Below, piece after piece: positions 16,850 to 25,854 of a stretch of 64,000 nt of DNA; within the stretch, counting starts at the first letter, position 1; every line of letters starts with the position of its first letter. The position numbers were made by a program, and so were the translations under genes. The notes under the pieces were generated by a model, which made no database searches, was not told where the DNA came from, and was given only the letters and a program-made list of their open reading frames with translations. The stretch is from contig CAYLRO010000007.1 in the NCBI GenBank assembly GCA_964386635.1, forward strand, positions 28,708 through 92,707, read 5' to 3'. The stretch is from Sabulitectum sp964386635 (GTDB lineage Bacteria > Fermentibacterota > Fermentibacteria > Fermentibacterales > JCC-6).

Positions 16850-18529
16850 CTACGCAGGTTTTACCGCCTGGTATGCTTCTTCCACTGTGGTTTTCCCTGT
16901 GGTCATCAGGTCGAGTACCTTAGAGGCTCCCCTTGCAGTTACACCATTTTCGGAAAGCCATATGACAGCGTCTCTGATCCCGTGGGAACCCAGAACAGAA
17001 ATCCAGTCTCTTCCTGCTCTTCTGGATCCGCGCATCCTGTCAGCAAGAAGACTTGCAAGAGGAGCAGGTTTCATTTCAACTTTCATTATCAGCTCATCGA
17101 AAAGATCACAGAGCTCCAGGTTGAGCAGGCGGTCAATCAGGTGCTCACTCAGCCCCAGTCTCTTGTAAACAGTGCGTCTGTCCCAGGGTTTTTCCGGAAG
17201 GAGTTTTGCGAGTTTGTCGAAAGTATCTGCTGGAATAGGCTGTGGCGGAAGATCTGTGTCCGGATACATCCTGTCGGCACCTGGAAGTATCCTTTCAAAA
17301 TCAGTTGTTCCTCCGGATTTAGCCTGTCTTGTCTCGGGAGGAACACCGAGAAATGCTTCCCTGATTCGAATTCGAATTTCAAGGGTTGCTGTCTGCAGGT
17401 CTTCATCAGTTCCACGGAGGATGAACACGGCATCTTCCGGAGAGGAATTCAGTTTGTGGCGTATTTCTTCGCCTGCTTCCTCTACGAACGGCTCGTGGAG
17501 GAGACAGGCAATGACCCGTACCCGTCCGCGAAGCTCATCCAGAAAGGTAAGACCCGGCTGGGTGGGGTGGGAAGCGAACTTTCTGAATCCCGGAACCGTT
17601 ACTGCAGCTGTCTTTTCCTGGTCATCCTGGTCAATAACCGTGAAATCTGCAGGCAGGGCTTCAGGGTTAATGTCTGATCTCCTCAGGTTGCTTCTCAGAT
17701 CCAGAAGAGCCTTCTGTCTGTATGCTTCTATCCTTGAGAGCGGTTCTATCATTGAAATTTTCGGAACACCCTTTATTTCTATTCTTGTGCCGCCGGTGAT
17801 TGAGACGTTCACATCCTGTCTTACAGACCCGATTCCTCTTCTCACAAGGTGTGTTGAACGCATGGTTTCACCAACAAGTTTTGCAGCCAGAGCCATTTCA
17901 TGCGGCGTGTAGAGTTCAGGTGCAGTAACAGGTTCCACCAGCGGTATTGAAAGGCGATCTGTCCTGTAATAGACATGATGGCCTATGTCGGAAACCTCTC
18001 TGCAGGCATCTTCTTCAAGGCTCATCTGAACAAAATGAAGCTGTCTGTCAAGAAAGGGAATGACTCCGTTAACCCCAACAATCGCAGTTCTCTGAAAACC
18101 GGTGGGAATTGATCCGTCGAGATACTGCTTTCTGGTTATGTGAAGTTCGTCAACAAGGGACATGTTGAACATCATTGCCAGTTGAAGAGCTGTATTCACT
18201 GCCTCCGGGTTAGTCTTGAACGGGGGAGTGTCATCCATTTCGTATGTACAAACCGAGTCGTTGTAAAGCAGATAATGGACCTGCTTCTTTGTTTTGAATT
18301 CCATAAGAGCGGTGCCGTCGTATTCACCGAATTCGCTCAGGGTGGGCCGCATGTGACGGAGAAGCTCCTGGTGATGTTTATCATTTCTGATTCTAGCCGG
18401 GCACCGGCAGAACAGTTTTCCAGATGTTGCAAGCTGCTGGTGGGTTTCAAGCCCTCCTCTGAAGCCGAGATCACGGAGTTCGATGTAGTCCTGCAAGGTT
18501 TGTGTCCTTTCAAGAAGGTACTTACTCAT
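16850..18529 (-). CDS. gatE: Archaeal-type Glu-tRNA(Gln) amidotransferase subunit E
   Basis: A 559-residue GatE-like protein. GatE binds Glu-tRNA(Gln), activates it by phosphorylation and accepts ammonia from GatD. The diagnostic start FRGGLETHQQLATSGKLFC (GatB/E catalytic cradle), the segment RIEIKGVPKISMIEPLSRIE, and TTDFERILPGADRMYPDTDL are of the GatE and not the GatB type. The C-terminal helical YqeY/GatB-tail domain is present. GatE is known mainly from archaea, with GatD as its partner; no gatD lies in this window. It is the first gene of a minus-strand unit with a hybrid kinase and queF. No Shine-Dalgarno precedes the ATG; a weak promoter-like pair (TTTACC, 17 bp, TATTTT) ends 12-18 nt before it. 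Confidence 0.88.
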   Translation of the reverse strand: MSKYLLERTQTLQDYIELRDLGFRGGLETHQQLATSGKLFCRCPARIRNDKHHQELLRHMRPTLSEFGEYDGTALMEFKTKKQVHYLLYNDSVCTYEMDDTPPFKTNPEAVNTALQLAMMFNMSLVDELHITRKQYLDGSIPTGFQRTAIVGVNGVIPFLDRQLHFVQMSLEEDACREVSDIGHHVYYRTDRLSIPLVEPVTAPELYTPHEMALAAKLVGETMRSTHLVRRGIGSVRQDVNVSITGGTRIEIKGVPKISMIEPLSRIEAYRQKALLDLRSNLRRSDINPEALPADFTVIDQDDQEKTAAVTVPGFRKFASHPTQPGLTFLDELRGRVRVIACLLHEPFVEEAGEEIRHKLNSSPEDAVFILRGTDEDLQTATLEIRIRIREAFLGVPPETRQAKSGGTTDFERILPGADRMYPDTDLPPQPIPADTFDKLAKLLPEKPWDRRTVYKRLGLSEHLIDRLLNLELCDLFDELIMKVEMKPAPLASLLADRMRGSRRAGRDWISVLGSHGIRDAVIWLSENGVTARGASKVLDLMTTGKTTVEEAYQAVKPA

Positions 18530-18718
18530 GAATTATTAAGAGGGGAAAATAACGATTGGGAATGCCGCGGTAAACTCTGTCTACCATTGACCGGTAGATG
18601 GGTGGGTGATATTATTGAAATGTGAAATCGGAAGCATTATTCTTTCACAGCCGCTGTTCCCGTAATCCCGGGGAGGGCGGTTTTTAATTAGGCTTCCGTT
18701 AACATGAAAGGAGCTACC
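18530..18718. other. Longest intergenic gap, divergent gatE/hpf
   Basis: This 189 bp gap carries the hpf promoter pair and an inverted repeat at 18580-18598 (TCTACC, 7-nt loop, GGTAGA) with no T-run after it. I see no small gene or RNA in it. Its longer length than other gaps fits regulation of hpf and gatE. Confidence 0.5.
18615..18643 (+). promoter_or_regulatory. Predicted sigma70-type promoter for hpf
   Basis: TTGAAA at 18615-18620 and TATTCT at 18638-18643 are separated by 17 bp, matching 5/6 and 4/6 of the sigma70 consensus. It lies in the 189 bp gap between the divergent gatE and hpf genes and would leave a leader of about 70 nt before the hpf ATG. The leader contains a G-rich stretch followed by five T residues, of unknown meaning. 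Confidence 0.45.
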
Positions 18719-19267
18719 ATGAACATCGAGATCAGCGCAAGGCACTTCGACCTTACTGATGCACTGAAAGGACATGTGGAGGACAAGCTTTCCATGCTTG
18801 CTAAATTCTACGATGGAATCGATGATGTCCATGTGATTCTCGAGTTATCTTCGGGAATAAACAACTCGCATGTACAACTCCGAGGCGACAGGCTGAAACT
18901 CGATTCCAGGGCTAAGGGACATGACATGTACTTTGCATTCGATGACTGCGCCAGCAGTCTGGAAAGGCAGCTCAGAAAATTCAAGGAAACTCATCACGAT
19001 CACCCCAGAAGAAAAGCTAACGGCAAGTTACCTATTTCAGGAGCATGGTATATTCCTGCAGAACCCTCAGAACTTGAGACACCGGTACTTCTCAAGGATG
19101 ATGGTGAACTGAAAAGACTCAGCACGAACCAGGCAATGACCGAATTCGAGGTTGGCGGCTCTGAAAATGTTCTCATTTTCTTCAACAATGAAACAGATTG
19201 CTTCAGTGCGGCCTACAGAACATCAAACGGTGTTACGCAGGTTGTGGAGCTTACCCGAAAGGAATAA
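18719..19267 (+). CDS. hpf: Long-form ribosome hibernation promoting factor
   Basis: A 182-residue protein. Residues 1-100 match the HPF/RaiA domain that binds the 30S decoding region (starts MNIEISARHFDLTDALKGHV). The last 55 residues (from KRLSTNQAMTEFEV) match, in divergent form, the C-terminal dimerisation domain of long HPFs that makes 100S ribosome dimers. The ATG at 18719 follows AAAGGAG at 18707-18713. It is followed 2 bp later by hprK, an association also known between hpf and nitrogen-PTS genes in proteobacteria. Confidence 0.88.
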   Translation: MNIEISARHFDLTDALKGHVEDKLSMLAKFYDGIDDVHVILELSSGINNSHVQLRGDRLKLDSRAKGHDMYFAFDDCASSLERQLRKFKETHHDHPRRKANGKLPISGAWYIPAEPSELETPVLLKDDGELKRLSTNQAMTEFEVGGSENVLIFFNNETDCFSAAYRTSNGVTQVVELTRKE

Positions 19268-19269
19268 AC

Positions 19270-20241
19270 TTGCAGGATCGATATCCCGATCCGACTTCAC
19301 TCACAGTGGGAGTATTCCAGGAACGTTTGAAGAACAGACTTCAGACCAAACCTCTCACAGGCTGCAGGGGATATGACCGAAAGGTTGTATCCCCTGATAT
19401 TAGCCGTCCAGGGCTGTGTCTGACCGGATATACCGGAAACTTTCTCCATGACCGGATACAGATTTTCGGTGAAACTGAAATCACCCTTTTAAGACAGCTT
19501 TCAGATGCTGAAAGAGAATCAGCCATTGCCAACGTCTTCGGCTTTCCTGTAGTCTGCAGCATTGTAACAAAGGGCCTGAAGCCTCCGGAGGAGCTTCTCA
19601 GAGCTGCAGAGAAATCAGACTCCGCGCTTTTTCTCTCTCCTCGTGATACCACACCCCTGATACACGATCTCACAGACTTTCTAGGGGAAGTGTTCGCACC
19701 TCATGTTTCTCTTCACGGTACACTGGTAGATCTGTTCGGCGAGGGCCTCCTGGTAATGGGCCGAAGTGCAATCGGCAAGAGCGAAGCGGTACTGGGCCTG
19801 ATGGAAAGAGGGCACAGATTAATCGCAGACGACCTTGTAAGGGTCCGCAGAGCCAGCGACAGGCTTATCGGTACAGGTGATGCGCTCATAGGGTTTCACA
19901 TGGAGATAAGGGGCATAGGGTTTGTGAACGTTGCTGAACTGTTCGGAGTTGGAGCCACCAAGGAAAGACAAACCGTGGATCTTGCAGTAAGGCTTATTGA
20001 TGCAGGGATTGTGGATGAAGCTGACCGTTCCGGTCTTGATGAAAAATCAATGAACATACTCGGTATTGATGTGCCTCTTGTGGAGATTCCGGTACTTCCA
20101 GGCAGAAACATCACGCTTCTTCTGGAAGTAGCAGCAATGATGAATATCCAGGCAAAGAATACAGGTTGCACTTCAGCTGAAAGACTTAACAGAAAACTGA
20201 TTTCCAGAATGAGGAGACCAGAACTGAGGGAAGAAACATGA
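19270..20241 (+). CDS. hprK: HPr kinase/phosphorylase
   Basis: A 323-residue HprK, which phosphorylates and dephosphorylates a serine of HPr. The conserved LHGTLVDLFGEG strand precedes the P-loop GRSAIGKSE (around 165), RGHRLIADD follows, and the HprK signature is EIRGIGFVNVAELFG. The usual Gly after the first Ser of the P-loop is Ala here. I chose the TTG at 19270 because it lies about 6 nt after AAAGGA and gives the usual family length; an upstream ATG would fall inside hpf. The gene overlaps ptsH by 4 bp (ATGA), so kinase and substrate are co-translated. Confidence 0.93.
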   Translation: MQDRYPDPTSLTVGVFQERLKNRLQTKPLTGCRGYDRKVVSPDISRPGLCLTGYTGNFLHDRIQIFGETEITLLRQLSDAERESAIANVFGFPVVCSIVTKGLKPPEELLRAAEKSDSALFLSPRDTTPLIHDLTDFLGEVFAPHVSLHGTLVDLFGEGLLVMGRSAIGKSEAVLGLMERGHRLIADDLVRVRRASDRLIGTGDALIGFHMEIRGIGFVNVAELFGVGATKERQTVDLAVRLIDAGIVDEADRSGLDEKSMNILGIDVPLVEIPVLPGRNITLLLEVAAMMNIQAKNTGCTSAERLNRKLISRMRRPELREET

Positions 20242-20510
20242 CCAGCATTACAGTAACAGTGCCCAACAAACTGGGAATACATGCAAGACCTGCAGCACTG
20301 ATAGTCAGGGCTGCTGTTGAATATGATTCCGAAATATGGATAGCCAACGCTGAAGACAAGGTTAACGCAAAGAGCATAATGGGTGTTATGACACTTGCAG
20401 CCTCCGGAGGAACCGATGTTGTTGTATCAGCTGAAGGTGACGATGAGAAGGAAGCACTGGAAACAGTGGCTGATGTTATAAAGTCCGGTTTCGGCGAAGA
20501 GATGATCTGA
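20238..20510 (+). CDS. ptsH: HPr phosphocarrier protein
   Basis: A 90-residue HPr. The His phosphorylated by enzyme I is in NKLGIHARPAAL. The regulatory serine for HprK is retained in NAKSIMGVMTLAASGG (Ser near residue 47), as in species with an HprK circuit. Ends overlap both neighbours (ATGA before, TGATG after). No EII component occurs in the window, so whether it passes phosphate to sugars or works only in regulation cannot be told. Confidence 0.95.
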   Translation: MTSITVTVPNKLGIHARPAALIVRAAVEYDSEIWIANAEDKVNAKSIMGVMTLAASGGTDVVVSAEGDDEKEALETVADVIKSGFGEEMI

Positions 20511-22270
20511 TGTTCAGCAAGGGGATCCCGGCATCCCATGGAATCGCCATTGGTAAAGCTTTTGTTCTGAAAGCGGAACCTCTTGATGTGAAAAAGATAA
20601 ACATCCAGCCTGACCAGGTTGCCAGGGAGATAGTCAGATACAAGCAAGCTGTATCTGAAGTAAAACATGATCTTGAGAACATTGCAGATTCAGTTGAAGA
20701 TGTTGTTGAAGGCAGACAGATACTTGAATTCCTCATGCTTCTGCTTCAGGATCCCACAATAGGAGCTGAGGTTGAATCCAGAATAACAGAACAGCTGGTC
20801 AATACAGAGTATGCGGTAAGCATTACTCTCAGCAATGTAATGGAAAAATTCGGCAGGATGTCTGACCCGTACATCAAGGAACGGGTGGCTGACCTTAAGG
20901 ATGTGGGAAGAAGGGTTATAGCGAAACTCACAGGACAGGAGCAGATGTCTGCCGGGAGTATCGAGAACCCTGTAGTTCTTGTAGCAAGGGACCTTGATCC
21001 TTCAGAAACTGCAGGGATGAACCCCGGGCAGATCCTTGCATTTGCAACTGACATGGGCGGCAGCACTTCCCATACCACCATACTGGCCAGAAGTCTGGGT
21101 ATTCCTGCTGTTGTGGGGCTGCAGAATCTTACCGGGAATATAAGAACAGGCGAGACCATTATAGTAGACGGCATACACGGTCACGTGATAATTGATCCCA
21201 CAGATACTCAGCTTGCGTACTACCAGGAGGTCAGAAGCAGATTTCTTGAGGCGGAACATCTGCTTCAGAGTGAGAATACCGGTCCCGCAGTCACAGAGGA
21301 CGGGGTTCGGATAGAACTTGCTGCAAATATTGAACTTCCTCATGAGGTACAGCTTGTAAATAAACTGAATGCAGACGGAATAGGTCTTTTCAGAACTGAA
21401 TTTCTCAGGCTGCTTCAGAAAAACGGTAACACCGAGGAAGATCAATTCCATATTTACGACAGCGTTGCAGCTGCCATTCAGCCTAAAACGGTAATAATAC
21501 GCACCTATGATATGGGTGGTGATAAATTCAGGGCAGGTTTTGACGCTATTCACGAGGCAAACCCTTTCCTGGGATACAGGGCAGTCCGGATATGCCTGGA
21601 CAGACCAGCGGAGTTCTCCATGCAGCTTCGCGCTATCCTGAGGGCTTCAACAAGAGGCAATGTACGCCTTATGTTTCCAATGGTAACACATGTTGATCAG
21701 TTGAGAAGACTGCGGGACATTCTCGCATCGGTACAGAAGGACCTCACTGCGCGAGGCGTGGACTTCGACAGGGAAATTGAAGTCGGAATCATGGTGGAAA
21801 CACCTGCTACAGTTACCATTCTCGACCTTATGCTTCCCTACGTAGATTTTGTTTCAATAGGCACCAACGACCTTACACAGTACACACTGGCTGTTGACAG
21901 AGGAAACCCCAGGGTTGCTGACCTTTACGATTATTTTCACCCTGCAGTTCTCAGACAGATCGATCAGGTTGTTACTCTCTGCCATCAGAAAAAGAAATGG
22001 GCGGGAATCTGCGGCTCAATGGCCGGTGATCCCCTGGCAGTTCCTCTTCTTCTGGGATTTGGAGTTGACGAACTCAGTGTAGCTCCAACGTTAATCCCTG
22101 ATGTAAAAAAGATGATAGGTGTTGTAACAACACATGGAGCCCGTGAAATTGCCGAGAAATCACTTGGTATTGAAACCGGACTTAAAATCAGAGCACTTGT
22201 TCACAGCTATGTTATAGGAAAGTACCCTGAGATCCTTCTTAACGAAAATTCCTGGAAAACCGGAGGCTGA
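20510..22270 (+). CDS. ptsI: PTS enzyme I (PEP-protein phosphotransferase)
   Basis: A 586-residue enzyme I that moves phosphate from PEP to HPr. The phospho-His lies in DMGGSTSHTTILARSLGIP near residue 187. The PEP-binding C-terminal barrel has GTNDLTQYTLAVDRGN and the active-site Cys in GICGSMAGDP; most relatives have CGEMAGD, so a Glu is replaced by Ser. Length is normal for a housekeeping EI, and there is no GAF domain as in PtsP. It overlaps ptsH by 1 bp. Confidence 0.95.
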   Translation: MFSKGIPASHGIAIGKAFVLKAEPLDVKKINIQPDQVAREIVRYKQAVSEVKHDLENIADSVEDVVEGRQILEFLMLLLQDPTIGAEVESRITEQLVNTEYAVSITLSNVMEKFGRMSDPYIKERVADLKDVGRRVIAKLTGQEQMSAGSIENPVVLVARDLDPSETAGMNPGQILAFATDMGGSTSHTTILARSLGIPAVVGLQNLTGNIRTGETIIVDGIHGHVIIDPTDTQLAYYQEVRSRFLEAEHLLQSENTGPAVTEDGVRIELAANIELPHEVQLVNKLNADGIGLFRTEFLRLLQKNGNTEEDQFHIYDSVAAAIQPKTVIIRTYDMGGDKFRAGFDAIHEANPFLGYRAVRICLDRPAEFSMQLRAILRASTRGNVRLMFPMVTHVDQLRRLRDILASVQKDLTARGVDFDREIEVGIMVETPATVTILDLMLPYVDFVSIGTNDLTQYTLAVDRGNPRVADLYDYFHPAVLRQIDQVVTLCHQKKKWAGICGSMAGDPLAVPLLLGFGVDELSVAPTLIPDVKKMIGVVTTHGAREIAEKSLGIETGLKIRALVHSYVIGKYPEILLNENSWKTGG

Positions 22271-22274
22271 CAGA

Positions 22275-23255
22275 ATGCATTGCATCATACCTGCAGCGGG
22301 TAAGGGAACCCGAATGCGGCCACTGACATGGTCAAATCCCAAACCTCTTCTTCCTGTGGCAGGGAGACCCATACTGGGTCATATAATCGACACACTGGTT
22401 AAAGCAGGTGTTGATCACATAACACTTATAACAGGGTACCTGGGTGATCAAATCGTCTCCTGGGCGAGAAAAGAGTACCCTGAGATCAGGGTTGATTTCT
22501 CAAGGCAGAATAATCCCGATGGTCTGGCCTCTGCGGTGCTCCTTGCTGAGGAATACGCAGATGAAGGTCCCTCCATGGTTGTTCTCGGTGATACCCTCTT
22601 TTCTGCTGACCTCTCTGTTCTTGAAGGAGAGAGAAGAAATCTTATTGTCACATCACCTGTTGAAGATCCTTCTCGATTCGGTGTTGTTGTAATGGAGGGA
22701 AAGAAAGTCACAAAGCTTGTGGAGAAGCCCTCATTACCCATCAGCAACCTGGCAATTGTGGGAGTCTATTATTTCGCATCCGGCACGAAGCTGATGAAAT
22801 ACTGCAGGATGCTCAAGGAAAAGAATATCACCACCAGAGGAGAATACCAGCTGACAGATGCCATGCAGCTGATGCTTCAGGATGGAGAGCCTTTCGGAAT
22901 CCTTGATATCAGCGGGTGGTACGACTGCGGCAAACCTGAGACCCTGATTGAAACCAACAGACTGCTGCTTCAGCAGGAAGGCAGTTCGGGAAACCCGCTG
23001 CTTGAGAATTCAGTTGTGATAGAGCCCTGTTGTTTCGGCAGGGGAGTTGTTCTTAAAAACTCTGTGGTGGGTCCATTCTTCTCCTGCGGCGATAATGTTG
23101 AGGTTCAGAACTCGATAGTTTCCAATACTGTTGCCGGAATCGGAAGCATTATCAGGTCTGCTAACCTTGCAGATTCAGTCACCGGTGAAAGAGTAGTTAT
23201 TTCCGGAAAACAGGGGAAAGTATTCCTCGGCGATGACTCCGTTTCAGAAGGCTGA
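22275..23255 (+). CDS. Sugar-phosphate nucleotidyltransferase with beta-helix tail
   Basis: A 326-residue enzyme. The N-terminal nucleotidyltransferase has the signature IIPAAGKGTRMRPLTWSNPK at residues 4-23 and the metal/phosphate residues around VVLGDTLFSAD. Residues 240-320 show hexapeptide-type repeats (NSVVIEP, NSVVGPF, NSIVSNT) of a left-handed beta-helix. This domain order fits RmlA/GlmU-like UTP- or dTTP-using enzymes; the substrate is not identifiable. ATG follows CGGAGG. It opens a unit with two GT4 genes and probably makes their nucleotide-sugar donor. Confidence 0.82.
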   Translation: MHCIIPAAGKGTRMRPLTWSNPKPLLPVAGRPILGHIIDTLVKAGVDHITLITGYLGDQIVSWARKEYPEIRVDFSRQNNPDGLASAVLLAEEYADEGPSMVVLGDTLFSADLSVLEGERRNLIVTSPVEDPSRFGVVVMEGKKVTKLVEKPSLPISNLAIVGVYYFASGTKLMKYCRMLKEKNITTRGEYQLTDAMQLMLQDGEPFGILDISGWYDCGKPETLIETNRLLLQQEGSSGNPLLENSVVIEPCCFGRGVVLKNSVVGPFFSCGDNVEVQNSIVSNTVAGIGSIIRSANLADSVTGERVVISGKQGKVFLGDDSVSEG

Positions 23256-24264
23256 ACCTCGTGTAGCCCTTTATGGAGCATCCCGTTCCAATAAAGGAGG
23301 TACAGGGGTCTATACACGGAGGTTGATCAAGGGGTTTGATCTGATCGGGGCAGACAGTGTTGTCCCTTTAGGAGACCCTGGAAGCAACTGGATGGAAAAA
23401 CTCGTATCCGAGAACTTCCGTATTCCAGGGAGGGTGAGGAAAGAAGGATTTGATCTTCTTCATTTCCCTGCATTCAGCGGAACTTCTTCAGGCGGGGTTC
23501 CATATGCTGTCACAATTCATGACATGGCTTTCATGGAATGTCCCGGCTGGTTCCCTGCTCTTCGCAGTCTTTACTACAGAATGCATTTTCCCAGAATCGC
23601 CCGTGGGGCTTCCGTGATAATAGCTGACAGCGGTTTCACCGCTGGTGAGATAAAGAAACATCTTGGCCTTGAAAGCAGAAAAGTCTATCTCTCGTCTCCT
23701 TTGAACAACACTGAGGAAAACTATTTCAGGGACAGATACTCTATCCCGGGTGAGTATATCCTGTACACCGGAACAGTTGAACCAAGAAAGAATATCGGGA
23801 ACCTTCTTGAAGCCTGGCCGCAGGTGAGAAGAATCCATGGAAACCTGTTGCTTGTGGTTGCCGGACGGTGGGGGTGGGGAGCTTCATCTCTGAAAGACAG
23901 ATTAAACAACACGGATGGTGTTCTGTGGACCGGTTCGATCCCGGACAAACTTCTAAGAAGTGCAATGACTGGAGCAAGAATGCTGGTGTACCCCAGCTTA
24001 TACGAGGGTTTCGGGCTTCCGCCTCTGGAATCTGCAGCTTCAGGTACTCCTTTTGTTATCGGCCCGGCAGAAACACTTAAGGAAATCTACGGATCTGTTG
24101 CAGCTGGAATCACCGGGAAAGGTCCTGAATCAATCTCATCCACTATTCTTGATGCTCTGGAAAAACAGTATTCAACCGATTCACTTCGAGATTTTGCTAT
24201 GGGTTTCAGTCTTGAGGCTACAGCCCGTAACACTCTGGAGTGCTACAGATCGGTGTTTTCATGA
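23233..24264 (+). CDS. GT4-family glycosyltransferase
   Basis: A 343-residue GT4 enzyme. Acceptor domain: SRSNKGGTGVYTRRLIKGF at residues 18-36. Donor domain: YILYTGTVEPRKNIGNLLEAW near 175 and the nucleotide-sugar region YPSLYEGFGLPPLESAASGT near 255, with an intact E-x7-E. It overlaps the nucleotidyltransferase gene by 23 bp and the next GT by 4 bp. It resembles mannosyl- or rhamnosyltransferase-type GT4 enzymes in length, but specificity is not determinable. Confidence 0.87.
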   Translation: MTPFQKAEPRVALYGASRSNKGGTGVYTRRLIKGFDLIGADSVVPLGDPGSNWMEKLVSENFRIPGRVRKEGFDLLHFPAFSGTSSGGVPYAVTIHDMAFMECPGWFPALRSLYYRMHFPRIARGASVIIADSGFTAGEIKKHLGLESRKVYLSSPLNNTEENYFRDRYSIPGEYILYTGTVEPRKNIGNLLEAWPQVRRIHGNLLLVVAGRWGWGASSLKDRLNNTDGVLWTGSIPDKLLRSAMTGARMLVYPSLYEGFGLPPLESAASGTPFVIGPAETLKEIYGSVAAGITGKGPESISSTILDALEKQYSTDSLRDFAMGFSLEATARNTLECYRSVFS

Positions 24265-25334
24265 AAATACTGCAGGTTTACAAGGATGTATTTCCAGAGG
24301 TCAGAGGAGGTATTGAACGGTACATCCATGACCTGTCTGTTTTCTGTTCTTCCAGAGGCCATGAGGTTGAGGTGCTGGTTGCAGGAGGAGGCAACCGGAA
24401 GCTGGGAGATATCCGGATTACCGGAGTTCCCTGTGCTGCAAGACTTCTTTCAAATCCCATTGCTCCCGGCTACAGAAAAGCTCTTATTAATGCTGATGCT
24501 GATGTTGTACACTTTCATCTTCCTCTTCCCACAGCAGTAACAGCCTGGCAGCTGATCCCTTCAAGATTGAGAATACCTTATGTAGTCACCTACCACAGCG
24601 ATATTGTCAGACAGGCTTTCCTCATGCCTTTCTACGGCCCTGTTCTCAGTAAATTCCTTCGTAAAGCCCACAGTGTTGTTTCAACATCAGAAAACTACAG
24701 GATAAGCTCCCGTTACCTGAGAGATCTTAAAAACACTGAAGTGATACCCATAGGTGTTGATACCGGTCTATTCAGACCTGCGGTGAACCCGTCCAGAGAT
24801 TACTATCTGTTTGTTGGAAGGTTCAGATCATACAAGGGTATCGAAGTTCTTCTCAGAGCCTGGGAACTGCTGAAACCTGCTCCCGAGCTTATTCTGGCCG
24901 GTGGCGGGGCAATGGCGGAAAGTATCAGAGTATCTGCAAAGGAAAAGGATCTCCCGGTGCAGGTAAGAGAAGATGTGACAGACTCTGAACTGCTGGAGCT
25001 GTATGGTAATGCCCGAGCTCTGATTCTTCCTTCAATAAGAAGGAGTGAAGCTTATGGCATGGTTCAACTGGAGGCGATGGCATGCAGCACCCCGGTGATA
25101 AGCAGTGATCTTTCTACAGGGGTTTCCTGGGTGAACCGGAACGGAGTAAGCGGATTCACCTTCAGAACCGGCAGCCCGGAGGATCTTGCAGCGGCTGTGG
25201 GTAAATTCGAGAGTCTGCCGGACTGTGGAAAAGCTCTTCAGCATGGCGCCAGACATCGCGCAGAAACAATGTTTCATGCTGAAACCTGTTTCAGAAAGGT
25301 AGAACATTGTCTCAGAACAGCCGCAGGGAAATAA
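24261..25334 (+). CDS. GT4-family glycosyltransferase
   Basis: A 357-residue GT4 enzyme beginning MKILQVYKDVFPEVRGGIER, the usual glycine-rich start. The donor domain has IPIGVDTGLFRP near 165, YYLFVGRFRSYKGIEVLLRA, and the sugar-nucleotide region PSIRRSEAYGMVQLEAMACS near 260. I use the ATG at 24261 that overlaps the preceding stop rather than an upstream one inside the previous gene. Its 3' end overlaps the next membrane protein gene by 28 bp. Confidence 0.88.
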   Translation: MKILQVYKDVFPEVRGGIERYIHDLSVFCSSRGHEVEVLVAGGGNRKLGDIRITGVPCAARLLSNPIAPGYRKALINADADVVHFHLPLPTAVTAWQLIPSRLRIPYVVTYHSDIVRQAFLMPFYGPVLSKFLRKAHSVVSTSENYRISSRYLRDLKNTEVIPIGVDTGLFRPAVNPSRDYYLFVGRFRSYKGIEVLLRAWELLKPAPELILAGGGAMAESIRVSAKEKDLPVQVREDVTDSELLELYGNARALILPSIRRSEAYGMVQLEAMACSTPVISSDLSTGVSWVNRNGVSGFTFRTGSPEDLAAAVGKFESLPDCGKALQHGARHRAETMFHAETCFRKVEHCLRTAAGK

Positions 25335-25825
25335 CTCTGCTTCTTCTTTCTGCTGCAGTTCTGGGCGCAGTAGACAGCCTTCTTCCCAGACCTGTTCCCT
25401 TTCTCCGACTGGGTCTGGCGAATATTCCAGCGGTTATTGCAGTTATCAGGCTGGGTTTTCTCGCGGCGCTGGAGGTTAATGTGCTCAGATCTGTTTGTGT
25501 GGCACTGCTCATGGGCACAATAGCAACACCTACATTTGTATTGTCAATTTCCGGAGCCGTCTCAAGTGTCTGTGTCATGTCACTTATCAGCAGGTATTTC
25601 GGGAAGTATATATCCATACCGGCAATGTCTGCAGCAGGAGCCGTTGTTTCTCTGTGGGCTCAGCTGCTTGCTTCAATGGTTATTCTGCATGATATACCAG
25701 TTGCTTCCCTGTTACCGGCACTTTCTCTCTGGGGAACAGTGTCTGGAACAGTGATTGGTTTTGCTGCTTTATTGGTCAGAAACAGAATGCCGGAACTGGA
25801 AGCATTGCGCATAGCACATGGTTAA
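25307..25825 (+). CDS. Gx transporter family (Hpre_diP_synt_I) membrane protein
   Basis: A 172-residue protein with about five membrane helices. The motif LPRPVPFLRLGLANIPAVIA and the following helix ending LEVNVLRSVCVALLMG match the family long labelled heptaprenyl diphosphate synthase component I, now often called Gx transporter (ECF-type S-component-like). The true function is unsettled in the family. Start is TTG at 25307 with AAAGG upstream. It is grouped with a DUF4321 protein and tatA. Confidence 0.7.
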   Translation: MSQNSRREITLLLLSAAVLGAVDSLLPRPVPFLRLGLANIPAVIAVIRLGFLAALEVNVLRSVCVALLMGTIATPTFVLSISGAVSSVCVMSLISRYFGKYISIPAMSAAGAVVSLWAQLLASMVILHDIPVASLLPALSLWGTVSGTVIGFAALLVRNRMPELEALRIAHG

Positions 25826-25854
25826 GTTAAAATACAAAGGTTGGAAGGAACAAT

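Noticed and set aside
16466..17677. A 403-codon open frame on the plus strand, antisense to the gatE and hybrid kinase genes
   Set aside because: It lies opposite two well-recognised genes, spans their junction, is Cys/Ser/Lys-rich without domain pattern, and has no ribosome site.
18580..18598. Stem-loop TCTACC/GGTAGA in the gatE-hpf gap, as a possible terminator
   Set aside because: Only six base pairs and no T-run on either side; both flanking genes point away from it, so no transcript needs to end there.
18665..18690. G-rich stretch followed by TTTTT in the hpf leader, as attenuator or terminator
   Set aside because: The bases before the T-run do not form a convincing stem.
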